Positions 51,899 through 61,133 are shown, numbered from the stretch's first letter. The stretch: DNA of 64,000 nucleotides from Lachnospiraceae bacterium C1.1 (GCA_030434875.1 JAUISW010000001.1:1623501-1687500); one strand, 5' to 3'. Notes: generated by a model not told the origin, from the sequence alone. Translations and numbers: made by a program.

Positions 51899-52006
51899 CT
51901 ACGCTTTGACATCAAAATTCTTTTCCGCAATGCTACCTGTATCAATCTCCTTTCTGTTCTTGCCAGTACCCATTGAAGTGATCTTCCAATACGCATTCAG
52001 CTTCAT
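51899..52006 (-). CDS. 35-residue peptide coupled to the STAS gene
   Basis: ATG at 52006 with AGGGGAG about 12 bases ahead; frame MKLNAYWKITSMGTGKN to FDVKA, then TAG directly followed by the STAS ATG. Basic and hydrophilic. It could be a leader that passes ribosomes to the STAS gene, which has no site of its own. Unrecognised. Confidence 0.4.
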   Translation of the reverse strand: MKLNAYWKITSMGTGKNRKEIDTGSIAEKNFDVKA

Positions 52007-52032
52007 TTTTTACGCTTCTCCCCTATAAGCGC

Positions 52033-52084
52033 AAAACGTCAGATAAGGGAAGTCAATTTTATAAACTTCTCTTATCTGACGTTT
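52033..52084 (-). terminator. Terminator at the end of the first MBL-fold gene
   Basis: AAACGTCAGATAAG and CTTATCTGACGTTT are perfect 14-bp arms around ~23 nt, followed by TGCGCTTATA. It overlaps the last codons of the broken gene. Confidence 0.6.
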
Positions 52085-52752
52085 TTAATTCCATTTGTAA
52101 AAGCAATAATAATCCCCATACTCTCACCAGCGGCTCTACAAGCTCCGCAGCTTTCCTTACATCCATTGTGTATGTACCGCCTACCGGAACAAGTGCAATA
52201 TCGCACTTAACAGCCTTTGTTTCCTTTGTAGCATCAGTATCTCCTGCGATATAAATCCTCTTTCCATCTACCCGCAAAATATATCCAACCCACTGGGAAG
52301 ACCGAGGATGAAACGGTTTCAGTGCATTGTATGCCGGTACTGTTTCAAATTCTATTCCGTATAATTCCCGATAAACGCGAGGCTCAACAGTCACAATCTC
52401 ACGAACAAGACCTGCGATTGTCTTAGCCTTAAGTTCCATCTTTACCTCTTAAACACTGACTGCACTATTTCATAATATTGTCGGATGTCCATTTTTGTTA
52501 CGACGTTGCTCAAAGCTTACGCTTTGGCATCCGTCGACAAAAAGGGCTCCGCACAACCATGACTGTATTAGAATTTGCAACCTTCTCAATATCCTCCGGC
52601 GAAAAATGGTCATAATGATCGTGAGTAATAAGTATAAAATCAGCATCCTTCGGACTTATCTTCATCTCAAACGAATCAATATAAATATTCTTATTTCCTG
52701 CCTTAACCCTGATGCTGTTATGTCCGAATACTTCAATATCGTCTGTTGTCAT
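52059..52752 (-). pseudogene. Metallo-beta-lactamase-fold hydrolase, broken copy 1
   Basis: Start at the ATG at 52752. The N-terminal part reads DIEVFGHNSIRVKAG and FILITHDHYDHFSPEDIEKV (HxHxDH zinc motif), then is broken by a ~108-bp insert (about 52443-52551) with inverted ends TGTCGGATG/CATCCGTCGACA. The frame resumes at KTIAGLVREIVTVEPR to IYIAGDTDATKE and GGTYTMDVRKAAEL, then lacks the ~28 residues containing the IPVHYGS His present in copy 2. Such small MBL-fold proteins (UlaG-like) are often of unknown substrate. Clearly inactive. Confidence 0.8.
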
Positions 52753-52765
52753 GTTTTCACCAACC

Positions 52766-53206
52766 TTATATTTCATCTGCCTTATGAACCAATTTAGCCT
52801 CTACGGATGCGGCTCCATTCACATAAGGTCTTAGTTTATCAGCAGTCTTTCCAATTCCGCTTCCACCAGAAGTTGCAAATGCAAAAACTCTTTTTCCTGT
52901 CCAGTCGTATCCCTTGCAGAATGTATTAACAACATTAGGTGCTGAACCATACCAAATAGGAAATCCTATATAAATGCTGTCATAATCTGCAAAATTCTCA
53001 ATTTTTCCAACAACCGGTACATCTTTTTTACCGATTTTCTCCTTATTGCATCTTGCAAGAGGATTAACCCACCTGATATCAGCAGCTGAATAAGGTATTT
53101 CAGGCTTAATTTCAAATATGTCAGAACCTGTCTTTTCTGCATATTCTTTTGCTACCTTAGCAGTAGTTCCTTCTGCACTAAAATAAGTTACAAGTGTCTT
53201 TCCCAT
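52766..53206 (-). CDS. Flavodoxin
   Basis: 146 residues from MGKTLVTYFSAE (53206; GAGGGAGG ahead). FMN loop SAEGTTAKVA, then SIYIGFPIWYGSAPNVVNTF and FATSGGSGIGKTADKL. Same family as the flavodoxin at 30131-30610. The C-terminus (VHKADEI) is shorter than usual. 13 bp before the broken MBL-fold gene and after the kinase-like gene, all on one strand, so part of one transcript. Confidence 0.88.
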   Translation of the reverse strand: MGKTLVTYFSAEGTTAKVAKEYAEKTGSDIFEIKPEIPYSAADIRWVNPLARCNKEKIGKKDVPVVGKIENFADYDSIYIGFPIWYGSAPNVVNTFCKGYDWTGKRVFAFATSGGSGIGKTADKLRPYVNGAASVEAKLVHKADEI

Positions 53207-53230
53207 AATATTGTTCCTCCCTCTTTGCAA

Positions 53231-54151
53231 CTAAAGAATATATTTTTCAATTATTCTCAAAACCTCCGGCAAATATGAACTTCCAAACAAATTAAGATGG
53301 TTTGTCAGATGATAAAGATTGTAAAGATCTCTCCGTTCTTCATATCCCGGAACCATATCCATTTCATCAAAATAAGCATCGTAAAATCTTCTGTCAAATC
53401 CACCAAATAGTTCTGTCATGGCTATGTCGGCTTCGTTGCACCCTACGTACACAGCAGGATCAATCAGCATCGGCATTCCCTTCTCATCAGACATGAAATT
53501 TCCCGACCATAAATCTCCATGTAAAAGAGATGGTTTTTCCGGCTCAAATAAAAATCTGTCAAGATTATTCAGAAGCTTATCCAATTCCTTAATAGTTACA
53601 CTGTCAAAATATTCTTCAGCCAGTTCAAGCTGCGGACGGAGTCTGCACTCTGAATAAAATTCAATCCAACTGTTCCTCGGAAAATTTTTCTGCTTACCGG
53701 CTCCAATGTAATTGTCACTCTCAAAGCCATATTTTCCAGTGCTCAAGTATTGAGCAGTATCAGCATTGTGCATGGATGCCAAATTGAATCCTAGTTTCTC
53801 CCAAAAATCAGGCTGCAATTTTCCGCTGTCAATGAACTCCATGAGAAGGAAAGAAAAACCGCAGTCCTCCCCTCGTGCATATATCGTCGGAACTCTGACT
53901 CTGCCTGTAGCTCTAATCGCAGCTATTCCCTCTGCTTCAGCTCTGAAGAAATCAGCATTCGCTAATGTATTGGCTTTGAGAAACAATACAGTTCCATTAG
54001 ACGTAAAAAGCTTATAAGCATCATTAGCATCCCCACCATGAACAGGCTGCTTTTTTTCTATGATCGTATCTGTTCCACAAACGAAAGATACCGCCTCTTT
54101 AAGCGAACTGAATACAGGTATCTGTTTCATTTCATCATAAGTTAATTCCAT
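53231..54151 (-). CDS. Fructosamine kinase-like phosphotransferase
   Basis: 306 residues from the ATG at 54151 (GGGGATGG ahead), which overlaps the end of the MIF-like gene. The kinase fold is seen in PVHGGDANDAYKLFTSNGTV, FLKAN (Lys), FSFLLMEFID (hinge), LLHGDLWSGNFM (catalytic Asp and Asn) and MLIDPAVYVGCNEADIAMTEL (DP in place of DFG). This matches the fructosamine/ketosamine-3-kinase family, which removes glycation adducts or acts on related ribulosamines. Cytosolic. Confidence 0.88.
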   Translation of the reverse strand: MELTYDEMKQIPVFSSLKEAVSFVCGTDTIIEKKQPVHGGDANDAYKLFTSNGTVLFLKANTLANADFFRAEAEGIAAIRATGRVRVPTIYARGEDCGFSFLLMEFIDSGKLQPDFWEKLGFNLASMHNADTAQYLSTGKYGFESDNYIGAGKQKNFPRNSWIEFYSECRLRPQLELAEEYFDSVTIKELDKLLNNLDRFLFEPEKPSLLHGDLWSGNFMSDEKGMPMLIDPAVYVGCNEADIAMTELFGGFDRRFYDAYFDEMDMVPGYEERRDLYNLYHLTNHLNLFGSSYLPEVLRIIEKYIL

Positions 54152-54479
54152 TCCATCCCCAATCATCAGAGCCAAAATAACGGATATACATATGATCCGG
54201 TGCTACGCCAAGAATATCTCCGTAAATTTTCGTCAGTTCTTTAGTCATTTTTTCATAAACATCAGCTGATGCACTGCCAAAAGTTTTTATCTCTATAAAA
54301 GCAACAGGCTCTGAATTATCGCCTCTGAAATACATAGAGATTTCATCTTCGATAGCAAGCATAAGCCAGCTTTCACTTTTTCCAGGAATAATTGCAATTG
54401 CCTGTCCTAAGCGTTCCTTCAGCTGTGTTTCTTTCTCCTCTGAAATCTTTACATTAGTTTTTGTAGAAATAAATGGCAT
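54135..54479 (-). CDS. MIF-like tautomerase family protein
   Basis: 114 residues starting MPFISTKTNVKIS; Pro2 would be the catalytic base after Met removal, and this decides the start. WLMLAIEDEISMYFRG, AFIEIKTFGSA and HMYIRYFGSDDWGWNG match the MIF/phenylpyruvate tautomerase family at its usual length. The IS607 element ends 18 bp upstream and may have replaced its original promoter. GAGTGG 11 bases upstream is a poor ribosome binding site. Physiological substrate unknown. Confidence 0.83.
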   Translation of the reverse strand: MPFISTKTNVKISEEKETQLKERLGQAIAIIPGKSESWLMLAIEDEISMYFRGDNSEPVAFIEIKTFGSASADVYEKMTKELTKIYGDILGVAPDHMYIRYFGSDDWGWNGINL

Positions 54480-54518
54480 AGTTTGTCTGCCACTCAAAAT
54501 GTGTGTAAATATACTCAC

Positions 54519-54668
54519 ATCGAGAAATTGAAGTCCTCTCGGATACTTCTTACTGCTTCAATGTGTATGCTTTGGTGATTGCAAGCAATACACTACTCAC
54601 AAGTTCTTGTACACTCCACAGTCGTAAATTCCCGAAATAGCCTTCGGTACATACCTACGTTTGCTTGA
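54519..54668 (-). ncRNA. Candidate guide (omega) RNA of the IS607 TnpB
   Basis: The 3' region of the element reads CCGAAGGCTATTTCGGGAAT then GTAAGAAGTATCCGAGAGGA on the minus strand, with hairpins (CCGAAGGCTATTTCGG) typical for TnpB-associated RNAs. Its guide would come from sequence beyond the left end. Inferred from known elements. Confidence 0.45.
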
Positions 54669-55823
54669 TTATGCAATTACGTAAGTTACAGCATCTCTTA
54701 GGTTTAGACTTGCATTAAAATCTCTATCCTCAACATAGCCACATCCGCAGCGATATACCCTATCAGAAAGTTTTAAATCTTTCTTGATGTTTCCGCAGCA
54801 ATGGCACATCTTGGATGATGGATACCATCTGTCTACTATCCTTAATTCAATGCCATTATCATCACATTTAGACTTTAGCTTAATCCTAAACTCATAGAAC
54901 TTCTGTGATGCAACAGCCTTTGAAAGATGCCTGTTTTTCATCATTCCTGACACGTTTAAATCTTCAATAGTTATATAAGACGGTTTGGTTTTCACTATCT
55001 CTGCTATTGTTTTATTGATGTAATCAGTACGGATATTATCCAATTTGTGATGAAGTTTCTGTACTTTGAGCTTTTGTTTCTGTATATTTGCTCTCTGAGT
55101 AGACTCTCCTTTCTTTAAGTTTTCATACTTACGAGAGAGGCATCTTTGCTCTCTACGTAATTGTTTTTCTAACTTTTTTAACCGTGCTGACTTATTGATG
55201 TTTTTATAGGTTTTACCATTAGAACATATCGCCAAGTCTTTAAGTCCTAAGTCTATTCCAAGACCATCTTTGCTTTTGTTAGCGATCTTAGTATCGGAAA
55301 TTTCAACAAGAGCAGATACATAGTATTTTCCAGCTTTAATAGACACAGTACCGCTTTTGACTTTCCATCCATCTTTTTTTGTTGGAATATAACCTTTCTC
55401 TTTAATGCGAACCCAGCCTAATGTTGGAATATTGATTCTATGTCTTTCACAGGCGCAGTCTTTAGGATTATTCCTGACAAAGTACATTTTTACATCAGAC
55501 TTCCCTTTCTTCTTGAAGTTTGGAAAGCCACTCTGATGTTTGAAAAACTTTGTAAAAGCAGTACATCCGTCCTCGATGGATTTCTTTACAGACTTTGAAT
55601 AAACTTCCTTGATCCATGATTTATCAGGATTATTGGGAATATATTCGTTGTTAAGCCAGATGCTAAAACTTTTACCTGTCATAAATTTTTCGCCCTTATC
55701 ATGTAAAGCTTTGTTGTGACCAAGATAAAAGTTATAGATATATCTGCAAGTGCCGATGGTCTTGTTAATCTTGACTTTCTGCTCAGATGTCGGATTTATT
55801 TCCGTCTTGAAGCTCTTTAGCAA
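54669..55823 (-). CDS. tnpB: TnpB RNA-guided nuclease of the IS607 element
   Basis: 384 residues. N-terminal HTH_OrfB-like FKTEINPTSEQKVKINKTIG, RuvC residues in GIDLGLKDLAI (Asp), ITIEDLNVSGM (Glu) and DRDFNASLNLRDA (Asp), and a complete zinc ribbon (CHCCGNIKKDL then YRCGCGYVEDRD). This is the classical type, unlike the ribbon-less copies at 16.3 and 44.4 kb. It overlaps the end of tnpA by 41 bp, usual for IS607. Confidence 0.92.
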   Translation of the reverse strand: MLKSFKTEINPTSEQKVKINKTIGTCRYIYNFYLGHNKALHDKGEKFMTGKSFSIWLNNEYIPNNPDKSWIKEVYSKSVKKSIEDGCTAFTKFFKHQSGFPNFKKKGKSDVKMYFVRNNPKDCACERHRINIPTLGWVRIKEKGYIPTKKDGWKVKSGTVSIKAGKYYVSALVEISDTKIANKSKDGLGIDLGLKDLAICSNGKTYKNINKSARLKKLEKQLRREQRCLSRKYENLKKGESTQRANIQKQKLKVQKLHHKLDNIRTDYINKTIAEIVKTKPSYITIEDLNVSGMMKNRHLSKAVASQKFYEFRIKLKSKCDDNGIELRIVDRWYPSSKMCHCCGNIKKDLKLSDRVYRCGCGYVEDRDFNASLNLRDAVTYVIA

Positions 55824-56433
55824 TTTCCTCGTCCCTTTCTATTTGATTTTTATACTTACGAAGCCCATACAACCTACAAGAGAACACATGAAGGATCGAA
55901 ACAATATCCTGTACAAGTTCTTCCTGTGGTGATAGTTCTTCATTGTTTACTACCACTATGTTTGTATTGAACTTCATGCAGAATTTTTCAAACCAATCAT
56001 AGCCAAATCTGATAAACCTATCTTTGTGTGTAACTATAATAGTTTTTATTTTTCGTTCCATTACCTCATTTAATAATTCATTCCATTTCTTGCGATTATA
56101 ATTAAGTCCACTTCCATAATCTTCAATACATTTGTCTACAATGATTCCTTTTGCATTGCAGAACTGTCGCAAAAAAGATACTTGATTATGCAAGTCATCT
56201 TTTTGATTTCTTGTAGATACTCTGGCATAAATAACTATCTGACGATTATCATTTACGGTATTTATACCCTTAAACTGAAGATATTGGTCATAGGTATAAT
56301 AACGCCTATCAGTTGGAGTACGATATGCTTTTAGAGTTCCTTCCCTGTCCCAACGCTGTAACGTTTTGACGGAAACACCTAATAATTCAGCAAAATCTTT
56401 TGGTTTATAATTAGTGACATTAGAAATGTGCAT
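55783..56433 (-). CDS. tnpA: IS607-family serine recombinase TnpA
   Basis: 216 residues from the ATG at 56433 (GGAGGA seven bases ahead). MerR-like helix-turn-helix first (PKDFAELLGVSVKTLQRWD), then the small serine recombinase domain: IVIYARVSTRNQKDDLHNQV with the nucleophile Ser in ARVST, and IIVTHKDRFIRFGYDWFE. The order DNA-binding domain then catalytic domain is the IS607 arrangement. It cuts and joins DNA without making long target duplications. Confidence 0.93.
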   Translation of the reverse strand: MHISNVTNYKPKDFAELLGVSVKTLQRWDREGTLKAYRTPTDRRYYTYDQYLQFKGINTVNDNRQIVIYARVSTRNQKDDLHNQVSFLRQFCNAKGIIVDKCIEDYGSGLNYNRKKWNELLNEVMERKIKTIIVTHKDRFIRFGYDWFEKFCMKFNTNIVVVNNEELSPQEELVQDIVSILHVFSCRLYGLRKYKNQIERDEEIAKELQDGNKSDI

Positions 56434-56541
56434 AGCAATATCCTCCGTGAGTATATATAAACACATTTAATCACTAATGTCAATATACTTAATTACTTAA
56501 CAATTCCTCCTTTCTTAATACAATAAACTGTAATTCATTAG

Positions 56542-57184
56542 TCAAAACTTTATCTTCAACTCCACCTTCACAGTTGGATCTACAAGCCCTGCAAATGCCT
56601 CCCCATCAGCCGGCTTGCCAACTACGCTTCCATAGTGAACCGGTATGGCAACTTCCGGGCGAAGAATATTTACAAGCTCTGCTGCTTTCTTTGCATCCAT
56701 AGTATATGTACCGCCAACAGGAACAAGCGCTATATCGCATCTCACTTCCTTAGCCTCTTTGGTCAGATCAGTATCTCCTGCAATATAAATTCTCTTTCCA
56801 TCTATCCTTAAGATATAGCTTACCCAGCCTGCACTTCTCGGATGGAACGGCTTCAAAATGTTGTATGCCGGAATGGTATCAAACTCCAAGCCATAAATCT
56901 CACGATAGCTTCGCTGCTCTACAGTTACAATCTCACGTACTAAATTCGCAGCTGCCTGAGCTTTGATTTTCATCTTCTCCGGTACAACCATCACTGTATC
57001 ATTGCAAGCAACCTTTTCAATATCATCCGGTGAAAAAATGGTCGTAATGGTCATGCGTGATCAGTATGAAATCTGCATCCTTTGGTTCTTCCATCATCTC
57101 AAAGGGATCAATATAAATCTTCTTATCACCAGCAGTTATCCTTATGCTGTTCTGGCCAAATACTTCGATATTATCTGTTGTCAT
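56542..57184 (-). pseudogene. Metallo-beta-lactamase-fold hydrolase, copy 2 with one frameshift
   Basis: Start MTTDNIEVFGQNSIRI at 57184 (AGGTGAGG ahead). FILITHDHYDHF is followed by a six-base homopolymer (57033-57038); with five, as in copy 1, the frame continues SPDDIEKVACNDTVMVVPE to IYIAGDTDLTKE, IALVPVGGTYTMD and AIPVHYGSVVGKP, a normal ~213-residue protein with all zinc ligands. So a single-base insertion separates it from a full gene. It lies 7 bp after the PNPOx-like gene. Decay, phase variation or sequencing error are all possible. Confidence 0.82.
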
Positions 57185-57191
57185 CACATCC

Positions 57192-57701
57192 TCACCTTTC
57201 CAAATGCTGCCTGCTTCCATAACCTTCTTTTTTCAGATCAGAATCAAGATAATCAAAGATCTTTGGAACAACTTTTATCAAATTCATAGGGCACGGAAGT
57301 TTTTTCATGGTTTCAACCGGTATCTTCTTTACAGCCATAATTTTCAGATATTCATCACTGAAAGGCTCGATCATACTTGCCATTCCTTCTATCTGCAAGC
57401 TTTTTAGATTTGCAAAACCATTGTATGGTTCATATATTGCTATTCCGACATGCTTGTTTTCTTTAAGTCCTTTGAATTTTAATCCACCTTCTGAGAAAAA
57501 ATAGAAACAGCCATCTGAGTAGTTATACTCAATCGGAGTACATCTTACACCATCGGCTGATGCCGTTGCCAGGGCACAGGTATTGTGTCCTTCCATAAAC
57601 GCATCGATCTTTGCCTTCAACTCATTTTCTTCCATTTTGGCAGAGTCTCTGTCTTTTTCAATCCAATGATTAGCCGCCTTATCATAATCCATTTCCCACA
57701 T
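57192..57701 (-). CDS. Pyridoxamine 5'-phosphate oxidase-like flavin-binding protein
   Basis: 169 residues, split-barrel fold: NTCALATASADGVRCTPIEY, CFYFFSEGGLKFKGLKENKH, VGIAIYEPYNGFANLKSLQI. This resembles the PNPOx-like/HugZ-type family that binds FMN, F420 or heme. No signal peptide. GGAGAAAAAG lies ahead of the ATG. Its role is unknown; many relatives reduce or bind small cofactors. Followed closely by the MBL-fold gene. Confidence 0.82.
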   Translation of the reverse strand: MWEMDYDKAANHWIEKDRDSAKMEENELKAKIDAFMEGHNTCALATASADGVRCTPIEYNYSDGCFYFFSEGGLKFKGLKENKHVGIAIYEPYNGFANLKSLQIEGMASMIEPFSDEYLKIMAVKKIPVETMKKLPCPMNLIKVVPKIFDYLDSDLKKEGYGSRQHLER

Positions 57702-57721
57702 CTCTTTTTCTCCTATTTTCC

Positions 57722-57841
57722 CTATTTTTCAATACTCTTAATCATTTTGCATAATTCCTCTGCCAGTATTCTATGACCTTCGGAAGTCAGATGAAGTGAA
57801 TCACACTCTGATGGACTTGTAGGTCTTCCTTCATAAAGCTC
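57722..57841 (-). pseudogene. SGNH hydrolase, C-terminal fragment
   Basis: SECDSLHLTSEGHRILAEEL ending KMIKSIEK is close to the end of the SGNH hydrolase at 47675-48319 (SEYDSLHLTPEAHKILAEEL). The catalytic Ser part is absent. Confidence 0.7.
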
Positions 57842-57848
57842 CATTGTA

Positions 57849-58315
57849 CTATTTCTCCAATCCAAACTCTTTGCATAATTTATCATATCTTGCCTGTTCT
57901 TTCTCCTTAATCGGTTTTGACAGGTCATTCATGATATGATGCATGGCATCGGCATCTTTCAGTACTTCATCTATAGGACTGTCTGCAACAAGCTTGTCAT
58001 CATGATGATAAATAGCCGAGCAGATAATGTCATTCTCACTGTCATCCGTCAGATTGAGTTCTGTAAGAATAGTACGTGCAAGGTCTGCTCCTTTATGAGC
58101 ATGGTCATCATAAGAACCGGATTTATATGCATGTAAATCATGCATCATTGCAGCCATGGATGCCAACTCCGGATCCAATCCCCGCTTTTGGTAATAATAG
58201 TTGCTGCAAGAGACACTCCATACAGATGAACAAAAGCACCGTTCCGCTTATCCTCATCTGCCATCTTATTAAGTTCATTATCAACATACTTTCTTAGTTC
58301 TTTAAGTCTGCTCAT
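57849..58315 (-). pseudogene. HD-domain hydrolase with one frameshift
   Basis: Start at the ATG at 58315 (GGAGGG ahead, overlapping the recD2 stop): MSRLKELRKYVDNELNK to HLYGVSLAATI. At a four-base run (58186-58189) one base is missing; with five the text reads KRGLDPELASMAAMMHDLHA and continues to the stop at 57849. HD motif residues are in MMHDLH and IYHHDD. Full length would be ~155 residues, a small phosphohydrolase type. As with the MBL-fold and chemoreceptor genes, the lesion is in a homopolymer. Confidence 0.78.
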
Positions 58316-58318
58316 AAA

Positions 58319-60565
58319 TTATCCCTCCAATCGCTCCTTCAACAGCGTATTTCTCTTCGTCACAGTAACATTTCTTACAGCATAGGACAGTGCTTTCTTA
58401 GTACCGACAATCACAAATACCTTCTTCGCCCTTGTTATGCCTGTGTATATAAGATTTCTCTGCAACATGATATAGTGATTCATCATCACCGGCATTACAA
58501 CAATAGGATACTCTGATCCCTGTGCCTTATGAATTGTTGTTGCATAAGCATGAACCAGCTCGTCGAGCTCCGTGATATCATACTCAATAACCCTGTTGTC
58601 AAAGTTGACCTTCAGCGACCTGTCCTCTTCGTTTACAGAAGCGATAATTCCTATATCACCGTTAAATACTTCCTTGTCGTAATTATTTTTAATCTGCATT
58701 ACCTTGTCATCAGAACGAAAAACAAAACCACTTCGTCTTAGGCACGGCTTCGGCATCTTCACTTTACCTCTGCCTCTCATGAAGATTTCCTCTTCCGTAG
58801 GATTAAGAGCCTCCTGCAAGGCAAGATTAAGATTGGTCGCGCCCACTACGCCTCTCTGCATTGGCGTTAATACCTGAATATCCGTAGGCACAACCTTATA
58901 ATATCTCGGCAGCTTATCCTTCACCAATTCAACAATCTGCGGGACAGAAGCCTCCGCATCCTCATTTTCCATAAAAAAGAAATCTGAATTCTTACCGTTA
59001 CTAATATCCGGCATCTTACCCTCATTAATCCTGTGGGCATTCATAATAATCCGGCTCGTCTGTGCTTGTCTGAAAATCCTTGTCAGTTTAACAACCGGAA
59101 AAGCCCCAGACTCAATAATGTCCCTGAGCACATTGCCTGCCCCGACTGAAGGCAGCTGGTCAATATCACCAACCATAATAAGCCTCATAGTAGGCGGTAT
59201 AGCCTTAAGCAGTGAATTCATCAGAATAATATCTATCATGGAACACTCATCTACTATAAGCACGTCACCCTCTAAAGGATTATCCTCATTACGCTGATAG
59301 CCCTCCGGAGGTTTGGTTTCAAGGAGTCTGTGAATGGTCTTGGCTTCCATTCCTGTCGCCTCGGTCATTCTCTTGGCAGCCCTTCCCGTTGGTGCCGCAA
59401 GGAGAATCTTCAATCCATAAGCCTTGTAAGCAGAAATGATTCCATGAGTGGTAGTGGTCTTTCCCGTACCGGGACCACCCGTAAGAACCATGACCTTCGC
59501 CATCGCCGCCTGTCTTATCGCATCAGCCTGTATATCATCATAGTTCATACCGGTCTTTTTCTGAATTGCCTCAATATCTACAGAAAGACTGTCATTCCCC
59601 GACTTCTTCCTCGCTTCAAGAAGCCGCTTGTAAAGCTTGTCTCCCGCCGGTGATGAATTAAGCTTCTTCAACTTATTTGCAACTCCGACCTCCGCATAGT
59701 AAAAAGGCGGCAAATATACTGCAAGTATCCTGTTGCCGTCATCGTCCGTCCTGGAAATATCTTTTTCTATGATCAGCTCCTCTTTCTGAATCATGTCATC
59801 CATCGTCATGATGACAGACTCAGCAGAAGCTTCAAGGAGCTGCTCTGCTTTGGCTATAAGCTGAGGTTTCTCTGCATAAACGTGACCTTCATTCGAAAGC
59901 TCTGATAGAGTGTACATGAGACCACTTCGAAGCCTCACATAAGACTCTTTGCCAAAGCCCAGCTTTGCCGCAATCTGATCCGTCGTCTTAAATCCGATTC
60001 CCCATATATCATCCGCGAGCTTATATGGATTTTCTTTCATAACGTCGATGCTTTTGTTGCCGTATTGCTTGTAAATCTTCGCGGCATAAGAAGCCGATAC
60101 CTGATGCTCCTGAAGGAAAAGCATGATATTCTTAACTTCTTTCTGCTTCTCCCATGAATCAACAATCATCTTTATCCGCTTATTTCCTATACCTTCGACC
60201 TCAATAAGCAAATCAACTCTTTCCTCGATGACATCAAAAGTATCCGTACCGAATTTCTGCACAATCCTCTTTGCAAACTTCGGTCCGACTCCCTTAATAA
60301 GCCCTGATCCTAAATACTTCTCCATTCCGTAAACAGTAGCCGGTAATGTTTCTTCCCAGTTCTCAGCCACAAACTGCCTGCCATACTTGGAGTCTACCTT
60401 CCAACTACCATCTATAAGAAGCACCGAGCCGACATTGGCGTCAAGAAGATTGCCAACCACGGGCACAAGGTCATCGTAATTCTTCACCCGGCACTTGAGG
60501 ACGGAGTATCCGTTCTCAGGATTCTGATATGTAATTCGTTCAACTACGCAGCGTATTTTTGTCAC
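58319..60565 (-). CDS. recD2: RecD2, ATP-dependent 5'-3' DNA helicase
   Basis: 748 residues. N-terminal domain with helix-hairpin-helix repeats (GSGLIKGVGPKFAKRIV, EGIGNKRIKMIV, DIWGIGFKTTDQIA). Walker A LTGGPGTGKTTT at ~361-373, Walker B LIVDECSMIDI, motif III MVGDIDQLPSVGAGNVL, and C-terminal VHAYATTIHKAQGSEYPIV and ITRAKK. This is the RecD2 type without RecBC, acting in recombination and replication repair. GTG start overlapping the macrodomain gene stop (GTGA), so coupled. Confidence 0.95.
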   Translation of the reverse strand: MTKIRCVVERITYQNPENGYSVLKCRVKNYDDLVPVVGNLLDANVGSVLLIDGSWKVDSKYGRQFVAENWEETLPATVYGMEKYLGSGLIKGVGPKFAKRIVQKFGTDTFDVIEERVDLLIEVEGIGNKRIKMIVDSWEKQKEVKNIMLFLQEHQVSASYAAKIYKQYGNKSIDVMKENPYKLADDIWGIGFKTTDQIAAKLGFGKESYVRLRSGLMYTLSELSNEGHVYAEKPQLIAKAEQLLEASAESVIMTMDDMIQKEELIIEKDISRTDDDGNRILAVYLPPFYYAEVGVANKLKKLNSSPAGDKLYKRLLEARKKSGNDSLSVDIEAIQKKTGMNYDDIQADAIRQAAMAKVMVLTGGPGTGKTTTTHGIISAYKAYGLKILLAAPTGRAAKRMTEATGMEAKTIHRLLETKPPEGYQRNEDNPLEGDVLIVDECSMIDIILMNSLLKAIPPTMRLIMVGDIDQLPSVGAGNVLRDIIESGAFPVVKLTRIFRQAQTSRIIMNAHRINEGKMPDISNGKNSDFFFMENEDAEASVPQIVELVKDKLPRYYKVVPTDIQVLTPMQRGVVGATNLNLALQEALNPTEEEIFMRGRGKVKMPKPCLRRSGFVFRSDDKVMQIKNNYDKEVFNGDIGIIASVNEEDRSLKVNFDNRVIEYDITELDELVHAYATTIHKAQGSEYPIVVMPVMMNHYIMLQRNLIYTGITRAKKVFVIVGTKKALSYAVRNVTVTKRNTLLKERLEG

Positions 60566-61071
60566 TGATTTAGTATCTCACTTCCAATTTGCATAATTCT
60601 GTCATCAAGTACTGCAAATATTATTTCAATATCATGATCCGGATTAGAATCCATATAGTCCCTGCAGGCTCTGATTGCAACATCCCAGGCCTGTTCCAAC
60701 GGATATCCAAATATTCCCGCTGAAATCAGTGGGAATCCTATGGAATGACAGTCATTTTCTTTTGCCAATTTCAATGACTGCATATATGCACTGTATAAAA
60801 GCTCCGGTTCTTTTTTATTACCGCCGCTCCATCGCGGTCCTACCGCATGAATAATATATTTTGCTGGAAGGTTAAATCCCGGAGTAATAACAGCACCGCC
60901 AGTCTCACAGCCTCCAATCTCCTCACACACTTGCGTAAGTTCCTTAGATCCTGCTTTCTTAAATATTACACCGCAAACTCCGCCGCCTTCCCAGAGACCT
61001 TCATTTGCAGCATTAACGACTGCATCCGTCCTTAAATCGGTTATACTTATTTTCCTAATTGAAATACCCAT
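60562..61071 (-). CDS. Macrodomain protein (ADP-ribose hydrolase-like)
   Basis: 169 residues, one macrodomain: DAVVNAANEGLWEGGGVCGVIF (Asn and Gly loop that bind ADP-ribose), AKYIIHAVGPRWSGG, FPLISAGIFGYPLEQAWDVA. AGGGGGTG precedes the ATG. Macrodomains of this class remove ADP-ribose from proteins or nucleic acids, or deacetylate O-acetyl-ADP-ribose. Coupling to recD2 hints at DNA damage handling, but no ADP-ribosyltransferase is seen in the window. Confidence 0.92.
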   Translation of the reverse strand: MGISIRKISITDLRTDAVVNAANEGLWEGGGVCGVIFKKAGSKELTQVCEEIGGCETGGAVITPGFNLPAKYIIHAVGPRWSGGNKKEPELLYSAYMQSLKLAKENDCHSIGFPLISAGIFGYPLEQAWDVAIRACRDYMDSNPDHDIEIIFAVLDDRIMQIGSEILNQ

Positions 61072-61133
61072 ATCAAATACACCCCCTGAAATAGCTCTTT
61101 GTGTACTATTGATTCATACTTCGATTATACAAA

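Larger units (their letters stand above)
54497..56468 (-). mobile_element. IS607-family element (serine recombinase TnpA + TnpB)
   Basis: ~1.97 kb. AAATGTGTGTAAATATACTCAC at the left (54497-54518) is matched in inverted form at the right (56447-56468) at most positions; I take these as its ends, although IS607 elements often lack clear inverted repeats. Both genes are intact. Confidence 0.75.
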
